A stretch of DNA of 64,000 nt. Source: Lepidodermella squamata (Eukaryota; Gastrotricha). Where the stretch lies: positions 1,240,001 through 1,304,000 of the forward strand of contig JBLDXI010000028.1 of NCBI GenBank assembly GCA_047495785.1. Reading direction: 5' to 3'. Shown here one piece after another: positions 23,751-33,407 of this stretch. A program made the position numbers and the translations under genes. Numbering within the stretch: the first letter of the stretch is position 1; each line of letters opens with the position of its first letter. The notes beneath the pieces were generated by a model, which ran no database searches, was not told the origin of the DNA, and worked only from the letters and a program-made list of their open reading frames with translations.

Positions 23751-24822
23751 AACGTTATTGTAGTAGTAGTGGTGGTTTTTTACACCCAATATTATGTGCA
23801 ATTTTTTCCCTCTCATCATTATAATTTATTTTTAGCCACTTGACATTTTTACAGCTAACGACGCAATATTTGATATTTTTTTTACGATTTTTTCTCGCGA
23901 CTCCTGTATAAAGATCGAAGTTGCCTGGGAACATTGTGCCATTAATGGCTCTAGTTTTCCACTTGAACGAAAACATTTTCGAACCTTTTGTTGGCTATAC
24001 TCGACGTTGATCCGTGCGCACGAAAATCGAGCGCGCGCGGCGGAAATGAATAATAAATGCGCAAGGAAATAAAAACGTACGATATACGTATACGCGTTAT
24101 TGTTGTAGCACATGTTTTAGTTTTGAAACAAAGACGCGGCTGCGGTGTTGAGTCAATGATTAGCCCGAATTCGAGCGTCCTCACCTACGTCAGAGTCGCG
24201 ACGGGCGACGGCGCAATTAGCGCCCGGATTCCGGGAGCAGGGCGAAGAGCGCCGTGTCCCAAGAAAGCGTTATTTTCTCAAATTTCGCAGCGTGTTTTGT
24301 TGTTGTTTACAAACCTATTGCGTCTTGAGTATTCGCCAAACTATCACTTCATCGCCTAATGTTGAGACAAAGACCTGAAAACGGATGCTGCTTAATGAGC
24401 TAGGCCGGAATAATAAGGAAACCGTGTCCCTGCTGAGAAAATTGAGAAGGAAAAACAGGCATTTGAATAATGACGTAGTGTATATTCAGCACCTCTAGAT
24501 TTCACGCGAAAATGGGCCGATTTCAACTTGGCGAAAGATCGAAGGTGACAAGGTAAAATCACCTATGAATAGCGAGTACCCAGGGCTATATGAAGATCTC
24601 GCGCGGGTGTCTGTGTTGTCGCTAAAAAAATAACCCCGAAGTTCGAAATGTCCGGGAAATTAGAAACCTTTTTGAATTCCCTGAAGGTATGAGTTAAAAT
24701 ACGATTTAGTTGTATTGGGATTTGACCGTGAATTTTCGGGTCAGTTTATCCGCTTGATTGAGCAAGCATTTCTCGTCACTATTGGGCTTACTCATTTTCA
24801 TGCCCATTATTATAGTTTCAGC
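23751..24822. other. Intergenic DNA, no gene seen
   Basis: AT-rich DNA after the TPR-like gene. A short GC-rich patch at about 24160-24270 holds an open plus-strand frame but shows no recognisable protein. Confidence 0.4.
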
Positions 24823-24886
24823 TCAGCTGCGCGCTCCGCATCCTGCTTCTCCATCGCTCGCGTCATGCAAGTTTCTTGAATGGAGA
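24823..24886 (-). pseudogene. Decayed partial third copy of the CAND1 terminal exon
   Basis: Minus-strand translation gives ETCMTRAMEKQDAERAAELK followed by a stop. It is clearly related to the start of the CAND1 last exon ([20 protein letters not shown]), including the upstream flank CTCCATTCA and the ATTTTC intron end. The acceptor CAG has become CAA-G, six bases are missing inside and the rest of the exon is lost. This is a dead copy. Confidence 0.75.
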
Positions 24887-26263
24887 AAATAACCGAAACT
24901 GAGTTTACACTTCGTGAATATTTCATGATTCCAGGTTAGCGTAACTCGCTAAAACATCACGTGCTGAGGGTAAATAATTCAGCTTTCTCGATAATGGCGC
25001 GGCAGCTTATTGATTTCTATAGAGTCAAGTTTTAATGACTGTAAGGTGGCGTTACTAAGGGTGAAATCGAGGATATAAATAAATCCTGTGAGGTTATCAA
25101 TTTTTTATACTCCCAAGTTATACAGTATAATTTTGAAGAGCAAAGTCCATTGTGGATAGATGTAAAGCGTTGACTATACATTTGTAGAAGAAGCTCGAGA
25201 AAAATGGTCGATTTGGGTACGTTGAGTCTGTCCCATGAAACTGTTCCTAAACTGTTCTTAATCTCTTTACATTTATTGCGAACGGGTACACAATGGCAAA
25301 AATAGTAATGGGTAATCGTGATGCCCATTTGCGTTGATTTGATTTAGCTTTGAGTTCGCGATTGGATCGAATCCGAAACGAACAGGGCTGGAAATAATTG
25401 CGACTCGAAATCGATTCTTTATCGCATGAATGTTGAAGCTTTACCTTTCAGATTATTTGTCCAGACCCAATTAAAGTTAAGTTGGAAAATCAAGGCGGGA
25501 AGCTAATGTCTTAGGTTGAAGTTTTAAGTTATTACGGTTTTAAAAGGGTGAGCCAAGCCGAAATTTGGATAAAAATATAATCTCTCGGGCTCGAGTAAAG
25601 TCTGGAATATCTCGGTTTCAAAATATCATCCCATTCATTTCCAATATTTCCAACATCTAATATTGCTATTGGAGATCTGTTTGTGAGCTGTCAATAAAGT
25701 GGCGTTATATTGATTGATTTTACTGCTCTGGTTCTCCGACTTAGGCGACTTCGCCCAAACTGAGACATACCAGGACGCCGGGGCTTGAATCATCCTTAAC
25801 AAAAATCTCTGCGTCGCGTGCCGGACTATTCATGAGCTGGTCGCATTGATTTGATGCGCGAGTTCGGCAAAAAATAGGTTTTTTGCTCATTAAAAGATAA
25901 CACAAAAACTACGCTTTTCTATCAAGCTCCGGTGTCCTGGTACGTCTCGTGCCATATGTTGGTCCTAGGATGTTATTCTGCATTCCTGAGGGTAAATATG
26001 GTAGCTGAAATGAAAACTTGAGGTTCAAAGGAGGATCAGGACGGGAACAATACGAAATCCCTCGGAAATAGCTTCGAAACGCGTAAATATAGTGCACAAA
26101 ATTCTCAAAATAATTTTGCGACGAGCAACTTGAAACAGGAACTTGAGTAACTTTTTCTTCGCTAGCTATGAACCGACCGATGTGTGCCCCTTTTGCTTTC
26201 CGATTTCCGATTGATTCCTCGTTTACTGATCTCCGGAGCTGCTTCAAATGCGAAACCTACTAC
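24887..26263. other. Intergenic DNA, no gene seen
   Basis: Short frames only. Nothing recognisable on either strand. Confidence 0.4.
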
Positions 26264-27275
26264 TTGTACCAGTTTAAAGTGCAATAAAAACCCAGTTTTC
26301 CAGCTGAACACGTGAAAGATTTTTATTTTCTCAACTTTTAGCATCAGCAGCAGCAGTATCACTAATTATCATTTGATGACCTGAGACAAGCGATAAATCA
26401 CCCTCAATTACTCCTACAACACGTCATCCATCTAGCAGCTAATTATTGAGAAAAGACAAGTAGTGGTAGTAGTAATAACGTTTCAAATGCCACGCATTTC
26501 AGTGAAAGTTTACGAATATATATATAATTAATTTTAGCCACCTTCAGATTTCACACGGGTTTCAATTTTCATCATCGCAGTTTTTACTATAGCAATATAG
26601 ATAAGTTTATTTGCCAAATAGTTCGCGTGTTATTTTTTGTCATCATCATCACCGAAAATTAGCCGAGTTCCATGCCAACCACGCCAGAGTGGTGAGCAGG
26701 CAGGCCGATCGAATGCACCTCGTTGTGCTGGCCTTCGTAGAGCACGGCGAGTTCAGGGCTCTGCTTGATCTGAGCCAGCAGGCCCTGGCAAGTCGAGTTT
26801 TTCTCGGCATCGGGCAAACTCATTATCGCGCCGAACGCACGCAGGGCGAATCGTTTCAGCTCAGTCGCGCGCTCCGCCTCCTGCTTCACGGCATTCTCCT
26901 TCACGCGCGTCATGCAAGTTTCCTGAATGGGGAAAAAATAACCGAAAAATTTATTACAACTCATCAATAATTTATGATCCAAGACCGAGGTGACACTTTC
27001 AAGACGAGCGGGTAAAAATCTTTGCGCATAAAATTGCGACGCGACATCGATTTTAGTGACGACTTGAACCCATCAAGTCGCTTTCGCGTTTGGAATTGCA
27101 GATTAATAAAAAATTGATGAGTCGTAGGAAGTGGCCAAATGTCCCCACAAAAAATTGCTAATTTAGGGAAAATTTGAGAAAGGAAGTTTTTGGGACTAAC
27201 AAAGTCGCCATTTTTGACTATTGCTTTAACGAGAAATTTCAGATGGCTAGTGTGAAATAAATCGGAGAAAGAAGG
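26264..27275. repeat. Segmental duplicate of the CAND1 3' end (copy 1)
   Basis: It matches 37133-38030 in the same orientation, starting TTGTACCAGTTTAAAGTG and continuing through CAGCAGCAGCAGTATCAC, the coding exon, and past GATGTCCCCACAAAAA before fading. The non-coding parts differ by many substitutions and indels, including a deletion in one copy after about 27020. The 264-bp exon inside is almost identical between copies. Confidence 0.9.
26659..26922 (-). CDS. Intact duplicate of the CAND1 terminal exon (possible alternative last exon)
   Basis: This 264-bp exon (87 codons plus stop) begins after a good acceptor (TTCCCCATTCAG) in phase 0, the phase needed to follow CAND1 exon 8. It encodes exactly the same peptide as 37518-37781 ([14 protein letters not shown] to GVVGMELG). 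The two exons differ at only two bases (26698 and 26853 against 37557 and 37712), both synonymous (CCT/CCC Pro, CGA/AGA Arg). The flanks are clearly more diverged. It lies 11.8 kb beyond exon 8, past several repeats and a kinase-like exon, so it could be an alternative terminal exon, a gene-conversion partner, or an unused relic of recent origin. Confidence 0.72.
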   Translation of the reverse strand, partial: ETCMTRVKENAVKQEAERATELKRFALRAFGAIMSLPDAEKNSTCQGLLAQIKQSPELAVLYEGQHNEVHSIGLPAHHSGVVGMELG

Positions 27276-27494
27276 GCAAGCGTTATCGAAAATGTTCGAT
27301 TCTGAAAAATATTTTGCGCTTTTTGCGATAAGGATCTCGATTTATTCTCATTTTTACTCAAAATTTACACGTGAAAACTAACATTGAAAGAATAGAGTCT
27401 CATGCTCGTTTTTGTAACACGTCCCGTTTACAACCCCATTTTTTAAGGCTTTGAAATTACAATCCCCTGAAGCTATCACGGAAAATACGGTAAG

Positions 27495-27849
27495 TATCTT
27501 GGCTCCAAATTAGAAAACATCAGCTGGTATGGCTCTCACCCTTGAGCGAGGCGCCTTTGTCGACATTTGCAATGAACTCATGAGTCACAGTCACGGCCAG
27601 TAGATCAAACAAACTGTTTTTCACTGCGAGTTACTGACCTCGCGTTGATGGATGAAGAACCCATTCCCTTCGCATTGACTGCGATTGCTAAGGTACGAAG
27701 AAACGTCGTGACATTCAGCTTACGGATGGCTACAACCGTGTTCGTGCCACTTGCTGGCACATTTTAGCCGATCGTGTTTTGTAACACTAAATGAACAGCT
27801 CTCACTCAGCGCCGTCACCTGGCGCATTTGGTGCTCGAATTTTATCTTT
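27495..27849. repeat. Dispersed ~340-bp repeat, copy 1
   Basis: It matches 40261-40593 in the same orientation (TATCTT, GCTGGTATGG, CTTTGTCGACATTTGC, ATTCCCTTCGCATT, GAACAGCTCTCACTCAGCG) at roughly 80 percent identity by eye. Broken coding-like frames are present in both copies but no family is recognised. Copy 2 sits directly upstream of a LINE relic, so the repeat may belong to that element. Confidence 0.75.
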
Positions 27850-27888
27850 GTATTGCTCAATTGTCGTAGAGCCCGTGAAACAATATCA

Positions 27889-29280
27889 TACCGTCAAATG
27901 GGGTGACTTTAGCCAGTGGGGCGACATTGCCATAGGTTTTTCGATCGAGTTTAAATCGCACACGCTGTCCATATCTCATGCATGATGTATGTGAAATAGG
28001 ATGTCAACGGAAAGCCCTGAGTATGCAGAATTTAAGGAATTCTTCCCGGTGTTGACGGCAGAACCGAGAATTCTGCCCGCTGAAAATGCCCGAGGGCGTA
28101 GCGGAGCGCAGCGAAGCGAAGCCCGAGGGTATTTTCAAGGGCTGAATTCGAGGTTTTGCCCGAGACACAAGGGAAGAGTTCCTGTTCCTTCCCAGTTGGT
28201 TATTTTCGTTAATCCGACACTCGGACGAGTGAAAATGGGGAATGGTGTATAGTGCGTATGAAAGATGACCGTTGTTAATAACGAAAATAAGAAATCCAGC
28301 TTAAAATGTGTAGCAAATTTTTTTTTGAATTTTTTTTGTTCGTTGTTCATTTCCTTGTTTTATTATCAATTGAATATTGCGAATTTCCGTCGAATTTTCA
28401 ATGGAGATCGTCGAAAATGACCCGCGCGATGAGCCACCCGTAAAGCAAGCTAAACCCATGCCGATCTTCAATTTCTCGAATTGCTCCGTCGTTATTAACA
28501 ATTAATCCGGCCCAAACACTTGTTTTAAAGTTTAAACATTCTAATAAAGGTTATTCACTTGTTCACTCGTTTGGTCAGAGTCTGAAGGTTGTAGTAAAGG
28601 GACTGGGAACGGAAATTGAAGTTGTGCAACATTATTTCAGGTGAGAGGTTTTCCCGAATTTTCGAGAGCATCAATTGATTTTCGAAAATAAAAAATCCAC
28701 CCTAATCGTTTGAGCGGGCAGAAACAGCGGGCAGAAACATCGGGCAGAATCACTTTTTCCGTCTAGGCAAAAAATAACCAACTGGGCAGGAATTAATTAT
28801 ATACCTTGTGTTGCTGTTTGAACAGTATCCAATTTACAAACTGACGTTTGATACTGGCAAAGTCACCCCGCGTATGGTTTAGATGCAGATGGGGTGACTT
28901 TCCCCTAACTCAAACCGCAAGTCAACGATCGGATACCTATCAAGTGGGGTAGCGCTGGATAGCTTGTGTCGGGGGCTGCTCGAAAATGACAACATTTTTT
29001 CATTTTGATCACACCTGGTCGACTGAGTCATCCAAATTCTGCCGAAAACTGTCTTCTTTTGCTCATCTTTACCTGTGTTTAATCACCATAATCACCAGGT
29101 ATTGTGATAGGCCGAAGTATGTTCAAGGTATTCCATAGTTGGTCTTTTCTTGGGCTTTCCAACGGTATCCCACTGAAGGGGTCTTTATCTTGATACCTCT
29201 GAGATATGGCTATGCGAAAGTCGCCTTATTTTTCCGTGGCAAAGTGACCCCGACTGGAAAAGTCACCCCATTTGACGGTA
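27889..29280. mobile_element. 1.39-kb terminal-inverted-repeat element (non-autonomous)
   Basis: The left end begins TACCGTCAAATGGGGTGACT and the right end is its reverse complement, AGTCACCCCATTTGACGGTA. Similarity continues inward for about 42 bp (CCAGTGGGGCGACATTGCC against CCAGTCGGGGTCACTTTGCC). Subterminal copies of GGGGTGACTTT also occur inside (about 28888-28905). The outer TA on each side could be a TA target duplication, as for Tc1/mariner-like elements, but it could be part of the TIR. There is no transposase frame. A smaller foldback lies nested inside. Confidence 0.82.
28191..28786. repeat. Nested foldback with perfect 16-bp inverted ends
   Basis: CCCAGTTGGTTATTTT at 28191-28206 is the perfect reverse complement of 28771-28786. 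Near the right end are three tandem units of about 15 bp (GCGGGCAGAAACA-like, 28713-28752). Related CGGCAGAA / TTCTGCCCG words lie outside the left end at 28058-28080. It looks like a second small element inserted into the TIR element. Confidence 0.7.
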
Positions 29281-29479
29281 CCTCTATTCCTCCTACTTTT
29301 GTCTAACAATAGCAATAGTTGATAAAATTAAATATACGTGAGATAGCAATCTAGCATTTCTATTTTATTCCACAACTGGAAGTGCAAAACCTGATTAACT
29401 TACAAAGAAACTAGTAAATGTCCAAAACAGCAGACGTAACATACAGATTTATTTGAAAATGCTACAATCAACTGCAGTA

Positions 29480-30479
29480 TTAGTCATCCGTTGAAGATCC
29501 AGGCGTATTCAGATCGCTTTTGATAAATAAATTCAGAGCAGATGCTACTGATTCAGTTGAAGGCTTATGGAGACATGCCTTTACGGTGGCTGCCAATAGT
29601 GGGGAAGAGAACCGATTATCCAATTCAGGAAGAAGTTTATCACGAGATTGGAATCGTTCCAAAAACTCAGTTTGTAGACCTGCCATTCTACAAATGGTTG
29701 TTCCAAGGCAGCAGTAGTCTAGTTCAGGAGAGCCAACTTTAATATTTACATCCAAATAGTACGGACTCGTAGCCTCGTGTATTTTTGAATTAAATTCAAC
29801 AGCAGCGCCGAAATCAACCAACACTGCTCCATCACATTCTGTCTTGAGCATAATATTAGCTGGCTTCAAATCAACAAAACATATGAACAAAGAATGTAGA
29901 TGTTGAAGTGCAAGAGCGCAAGAGTTAGAAATAGTTGAAATTGCTTGAAGCGGCAATGGCTCGGAGACGTTCTCATTCTTTGTTGAGATAAATTGCTCAA
30001 GACTCATAGGATAGAATGACATGACGATTACACCTAGGTCGACCTTTCCCGGTCTGTCCGTGTCGTTGCGTAGAATTTTGAAAGCTTTAACAAACTCAAC
30101 GATATTGGAATGATTGCCAACTTTCAGAAGCATAGCCTTTTCTCTTTCATATTCTTTGTCCTTCCGGAAGATTTTTGCAGCCAGAACCCTGCCATGATTT
30201 GAAAAAGCGTAACAGAAGTAAGACGACCCCTTTCCGCCACTTGTTTGCATGAGTCCATCCAATAATATGTGATGTTTGACCTCGATTTCGGCTCTTGTCG
30301 AAGATCTCACACGCGCCTGTAGTCTTCGCAAGAACAATTCGGCATCATTTTTAGCTAGGTTTGGCAGCATCAGAGCAGTAAAATAATTCAAGTTGTCTTC
30401 GCGTCGTATTGCAGCAACATCACGACTATCGAATTTGAGATCAAATTTTGTCAGCCTCTGTTCAATTGTTTCAGGCACT
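29480..30479 (-). CDS. Protein-kinase-like domain exon, 5' part not located
   Basis: A 333-codon open frame begins right after an acceptor (TTTTTTGCAG at about 30480-30489) and lacks its own ATG, so it is a downstream exon. About 75 residues of helical preamble are followed by a kinase fold: glycine-rich loop SGGKGSSYFCYAF, the VAIK-like AAKIFRK (Lys about 102), helix-C EREKAML (Glu about 112), catalytic-loop-like CFVDLKPANIML (about 200-211) and DFG in VLVDFGAA (222-224). The catalytic loop has Phe-Val-Asp instead of His-Arg-Asp; the catalytic Asp, Lys and Asn are kept. The activation segment is short and has no clear APE motif, while ELDYCCLGTTI fits helix F. It is uncertain whether it is active. 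It could be the C-terminal exon of a gene whose upstream parts are the coiled-coil frames at 31.4-32.6 kb. Confidence 0.66.
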
Positions 30480-30544
30480 GCAAAAAATTAGAAGATATTA
30501 AAACAATGATTATTATTATTATACTTCTACTACCACCTATTAAA

Positions 30545-31435
30545 TAACGATTGTGCTATTTGCACCCACACGCGGGTGCATCTTATTTGCTAGCTACACC
30601 CTATGCCGCGCGTTAGTGTGGGTGCGACGATTTGACTCGCTACACCCTGTACAAACAATAAAGAATTAGGAAGCCAGCTGTCGGGGCGGCAAGGTGTACA
30701 GAAGTAATTAAACAAGATTACGTACCTGGGGTGACTTAGCACTTAGTATACAGTCACCCCAGTTGGAAGCAAGCGCTCGGAGTAGGGCGCCCGGAAGTGG
30801 AAGCCGTCCTTGAAGTCGACCATTGGCGGTTACGATTTCTGCATTTTCTTCCGCGCCGACTACGCCGCTGCGGGTGCAATCATGGCCATCATGGTGCATT
30901 CCGCGTTCAACGAGGGAAACACTTATATCTCCTGGTGAAAATCAAGCAATAGGGGCGCGAGTTCAAGGCAGGAAGCCGGGCGGTAATTGGTTATTGATGT
31001 AATTTTTGATGTCGCTGAAGATCGGCTCGAGAAGATTGATTAGTGGTGTTAATAAACGCGAGCGAAAGGTAGATGCGGTGCGCCTGCGTGCACGCTTTCA
31101 GCCATTAATTTCAAGGCCTAGAAAACGCGACTCTTGAACTGATGACATTGATCAGCGGCACCGGGCAGATTATTAACTCATTAGCGCGCAATGAACGGCT
31201 CCTTAGCCGCCGCGCGCGATTAAGAGGGTGTAGCGGTTTTTCTCTCTGCACCCGTGATTTCATTTCCGTCCTATCAAATGTATTGGGTGTATGTAGCAAA
31301 ATAGTCGCACCCAGATGCCCAGGTGCACGCAGCTATTTTCGCGCACCTTCCGGGTGTAACTAGCTATAATACTGCACCCTCGGGTGCAGCTGGCAAATTC
31401 AATGCACCCAGCGCGCGGGTGCAGCTAGCGACGAC
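30545..31435. repeat. GGGTGCA/TGCACCC-rich foldback region
   Basis: Both edges carry clusters of inverted TGCACCC...GGGTGCA words beside CTAGCT (left 30549-30650, for example TGCACCCACACGCGGGTGCA; right about 31223-31430, several pairs). The middle (30740-31190) has no recognised gene. An 11-bp inverted repeat, CTGGGGTGACT / AGTCACCCCAG, sits at 30726-30762, echoing the TIR word of the element at 27889-29280. It resembles a foldback-type or clustered-palindrome mobile element. Confidence 0.6.
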
Positions 31436-31439
31436 CTAA

Positions 31440-31655
31440 TTATTTTAGCTCATTCAGTTCAATACCTGAGTCTGAGATGGAGAGTAATTGGCTGTTTATA
31501 TAAGCCATTCTTAACTTTGCATCCCGCAGTTCATCCCGCTGTGCATCCCGCACATCCCGCAGCTTATCCGGCACCTCATCCCGCACATCCCGCAGCTCAT
31601 CCCGCTCGTCCCGCAGCTCATCCCGCTCGTCCCGCAGCTCATCCTGCAGTGTCAT
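31440..31655 (-). CDS. Repetitive heptad peptide frame (D-E-L-R-D-E-R repeat)
   Basis: The minus-strand frame reads MTLQDELRDERDELRDERDEL and onward, a near-perfect 7-residue (21-bp) repeat and its variants (RDVRDEVPDKLRDVRDAQRD), then a unique tail LRMAYINSQLLSISDSGIEL before the stop. Charged heptads with Leu at one position predict a coiled coil. The underlying DNA is a tandem of GCGGGA(T/C)GAGCTGCGGGACGAG units (31512-31660), and a fragment of the same array recurs at 31938-31973. It could be an exon of the gene containing the kinase-like exon or simply a minisatellite with an open frame. Confidence 0.4.
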   Translation of the reverse strand: MTLQDELRDERDELRDERDELRDVRDEVPDKLRDVRDAQRDELRDAKLRMAYINSQLLSISDSGIELNELK

Positions 31656-31670
31656 CCCGCACGTGAAATT

Positions 31671-31933
31671 AAGTCAGTCAAATTGGCGTGCGGCCAAGGC
31701 CAAAATCGCGATTTCTAAAGCCGATTTCAATACGATCGGCGGCGAATTTAGTCAGCGGCCGCGGAAAGTTTGTACAGAATTTCGAGGACTATCCGCCGAT
31801 GTAAGATTTATTGACCGGCGATACTTGGTTCGCGCTGAAATTAAGTGCAAAGTCAGTCAAATTGGCGTGCGGCCAAGGCCAAATTCGCGATTTCTGAAGC
31901 CGATTTCGATACGATCGGCGGCGAATTTAGTAA
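31671..31933. repeat. Direct repeat of ~83 bp inside the heptad-repeat array
   Basis: The unit starting AGTCAGTCAAATTGGCGTGC occurs at 31671-31754 and again at 31850-31932 with only a few differences, separated by about 95 bp of unrelated sequence. The pair interrupts the 21-bp array (pieces at 31512-31660 and 31938-31973). Confidence 0.8.
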
Positions 31934-32057
31934 AGACTACATCCCGCACTTCATCCCGCAGGTCATCCCGCAACAATGCGAACAATTCAATTGAACACAT
32001 TGAATTATCAATTTCTACTAGTTGAGTTATGTTCTAGTGTATACTACAATGTGTGAC

Positions 32058-32393
32058 CTATGAAAACATAATAATAATGCTAGACAAAACTGAGTTCAAG
32101 CTACTCGTCGTAAAATCAATGCAAAGAGCCGAACCTGGAAGTGGCGCTGGAGATGACACATTACGTAGTAGAATATTGACCCGCTCATTCAGCTGTTCTT
32201 TCTTTTTGCGCAGAGCATCTTCCTCTTTGCGCAGGGCATGTAATTCGTCGCGGTCGTTATCCTTCTTTGCCTGTTGGATTTCTTCCTCAATCTTCCGTAG
32301 ATCGTTTTTCACTTGTTCAATGCTTTTTCCAGTTTCTTGAAGGTCAAACGCAAGAGGAATGTTTGCAGCCATGTTTCTAATAACGATGTGCAC
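32058..32393 (-). CDS. Small coiled-coil protein or exon, function unknown
   Basis: A minus-strand frame of 111 codons, probably read from the second Met (MAANIPLAFDLQETGKSIEQ). The central 55 residues are a clear charged coiled coil (LRKIEEEIQQAKKDNDRDEL, EEDALRKKKEQLNERVNILL). The word TTATTAG just before AAACATGG could be a splice acceptor, and CTAC-GTAATG after NILL could be a donor, so this may be an internal exon. The family is not recognised. Confidence 0.45.
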   Translation of the reverse strand: MHIVIRNMAANIPLAFDLQETGKSIEQVKNDLRKIEEEIQQAKKDNDRDELHALRKEEDALRKKKEQLNERVNILLRNVSSPAPLPGSALCIDFTTSSLNSVLSSIIIMFS

Positions 32394-32447
32394 AAAATAT
32401 CCTACGAATGAAATGCAATGTATCGCATAGGAAACGTAATGTATCGA

Positions 32448-32648
32448 TTAATAATCAAGCTGAATAATAACAATGACGATTGATATTTCATCACTCGGCG
32501 TATCCGAGCGTATTAACATGTTAGAAAGGATATTCAATGCACAAAAACCTGTATCATTTTTCATGTCTTCAGGACTACGAGCTCCTTCTTTCCATAGAAC
32601 CGAAGCGGTAGCTATCAAATCTACGACAGAAGATGTTTTCATTGACAA
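32448..32648 (-). CDS. Short ORF of 66 codons, unknown, possible 5' exon of the coiled-coil gene
   Basis: Open frame MSMKTSSVVDLIATASVLWK...DMKNDTGFCALNILSNML upstream of and on the same strand as the coiled-coil frame. The composition looks protein-like but no family is recognised, and a donor with the right phase for joining to the next frame is not evident. Confidence 0.3.
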   Translation of the reverse strand: MSMKTSSVVDLIATASVLWKEGARSPEDMKNDTGFCALNILSNMLIRSDTPSDEISIVIVIIQLDY

Positions 32649-32835
32649 CTTGTGTGGTAAATGAGCTTTAAAATTGAGATGTCCGAGAATAAAATATCAG
32701 AACACTATGATATTGTCAGTAAAGGCTTTAATGTGAATAGGGTAAAGAATGCGCACAATGTTTCATATACACAACGGCTAATGATTACGGTTTGTGCTTT
32801 ACCCATCCCTTTACTCACATTACAAGGCGGAGTAG

Positions 32836-33330
32836 AAGGCTTTTACTCCTAGAGTAGATACCTGTTTAGGTTTGTTACTCTGAGAGTAGTTACTTTTAGA
32901 GCAGTTGCTCTCAGAGTAAGTGCTTTCTAAAGAGCTACTCCTAGAGGAGCTACCCTAGGAGTAACTTTCGACAAGTTTTGTTACCGAAAGTAATTTCAAT
33001 TCGGTAACAAAACTTCGACACTAAGCTTTTGAATTCGCATTTCTATCTAAATATAATATTTCTCTAAGACTTTTGGGCGCGGGGAAAAGTCTAGTTTATA
33101 TTGTTATTTATAATCACCTTCTTATGAACAATAAATCATAGGTGATTTGTCTGTAACATCCAATGTCATGCACTTCATCGAATTGTTGAACGAAGTTAAC
33201 CCTCGTTACCGGGTAGCCCCTGTAACAGTGACTCCTCTGAGAGTAGCTTCCCAGTTAAAATTACCTCTGAGAGTATCTACTCTTAGAGTAGCTACTCCGA
33301 GAATAAATACCTCTCAGAGTAGATCTGAAA
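32836..33330. repeat. Clustered CTCTGAGAGTA-type quasi-palindromes with a perfect 16-bp hairpin
   Basis: Two clusters (32836-32965 and 33225-33325) hold about a dozen short quasi-palindromes such as TACTCTGAGAGTA, CTCTCAGAGTA and CTACTCCTAGAGGAGC. Between them a perfect hairpin has arms AAGTTTTGTTACCGAA (32973-32988) and its complement at 33000-33015 with an 11-base loop. The block adjoins the 3' side of the copia element and may be part of its degenerate 3' LTR or a separate insertion. Confidence 0.65.
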
Positions 33331-33407
33331 CTAATCAACACTCCCACCAATTCAGGGAACACTGAATTTTACGATAGATGAATCATGATTACTTTGAGAG
33401 GAAATGA

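Noticed and set aside
26611-26970. Plus-strand frames opposite the two CAND1 terminal exons, conserved in both copies
   Set aside because: They are shadows of the CAND1 coding strand; conservation is explained by the duplication.
30708-30899. GC-rich 63-codon minus-strand frame as a 5' exon of the kinase
   Set aside because: No recognisable domain and no convincing donor/acceptor phase; it lies inside the GGGTGCA foldback region.
33331-33340. CTAATCAACA as the copia 3' LTR edge, preceded on the minus strand by a GGTGGGAG polypurine tract
   Set aside because: Tempting, but the adjoining sequence does not resemble the 5' LTR side at 35916 onward, so a matching LTR pair is not supported.
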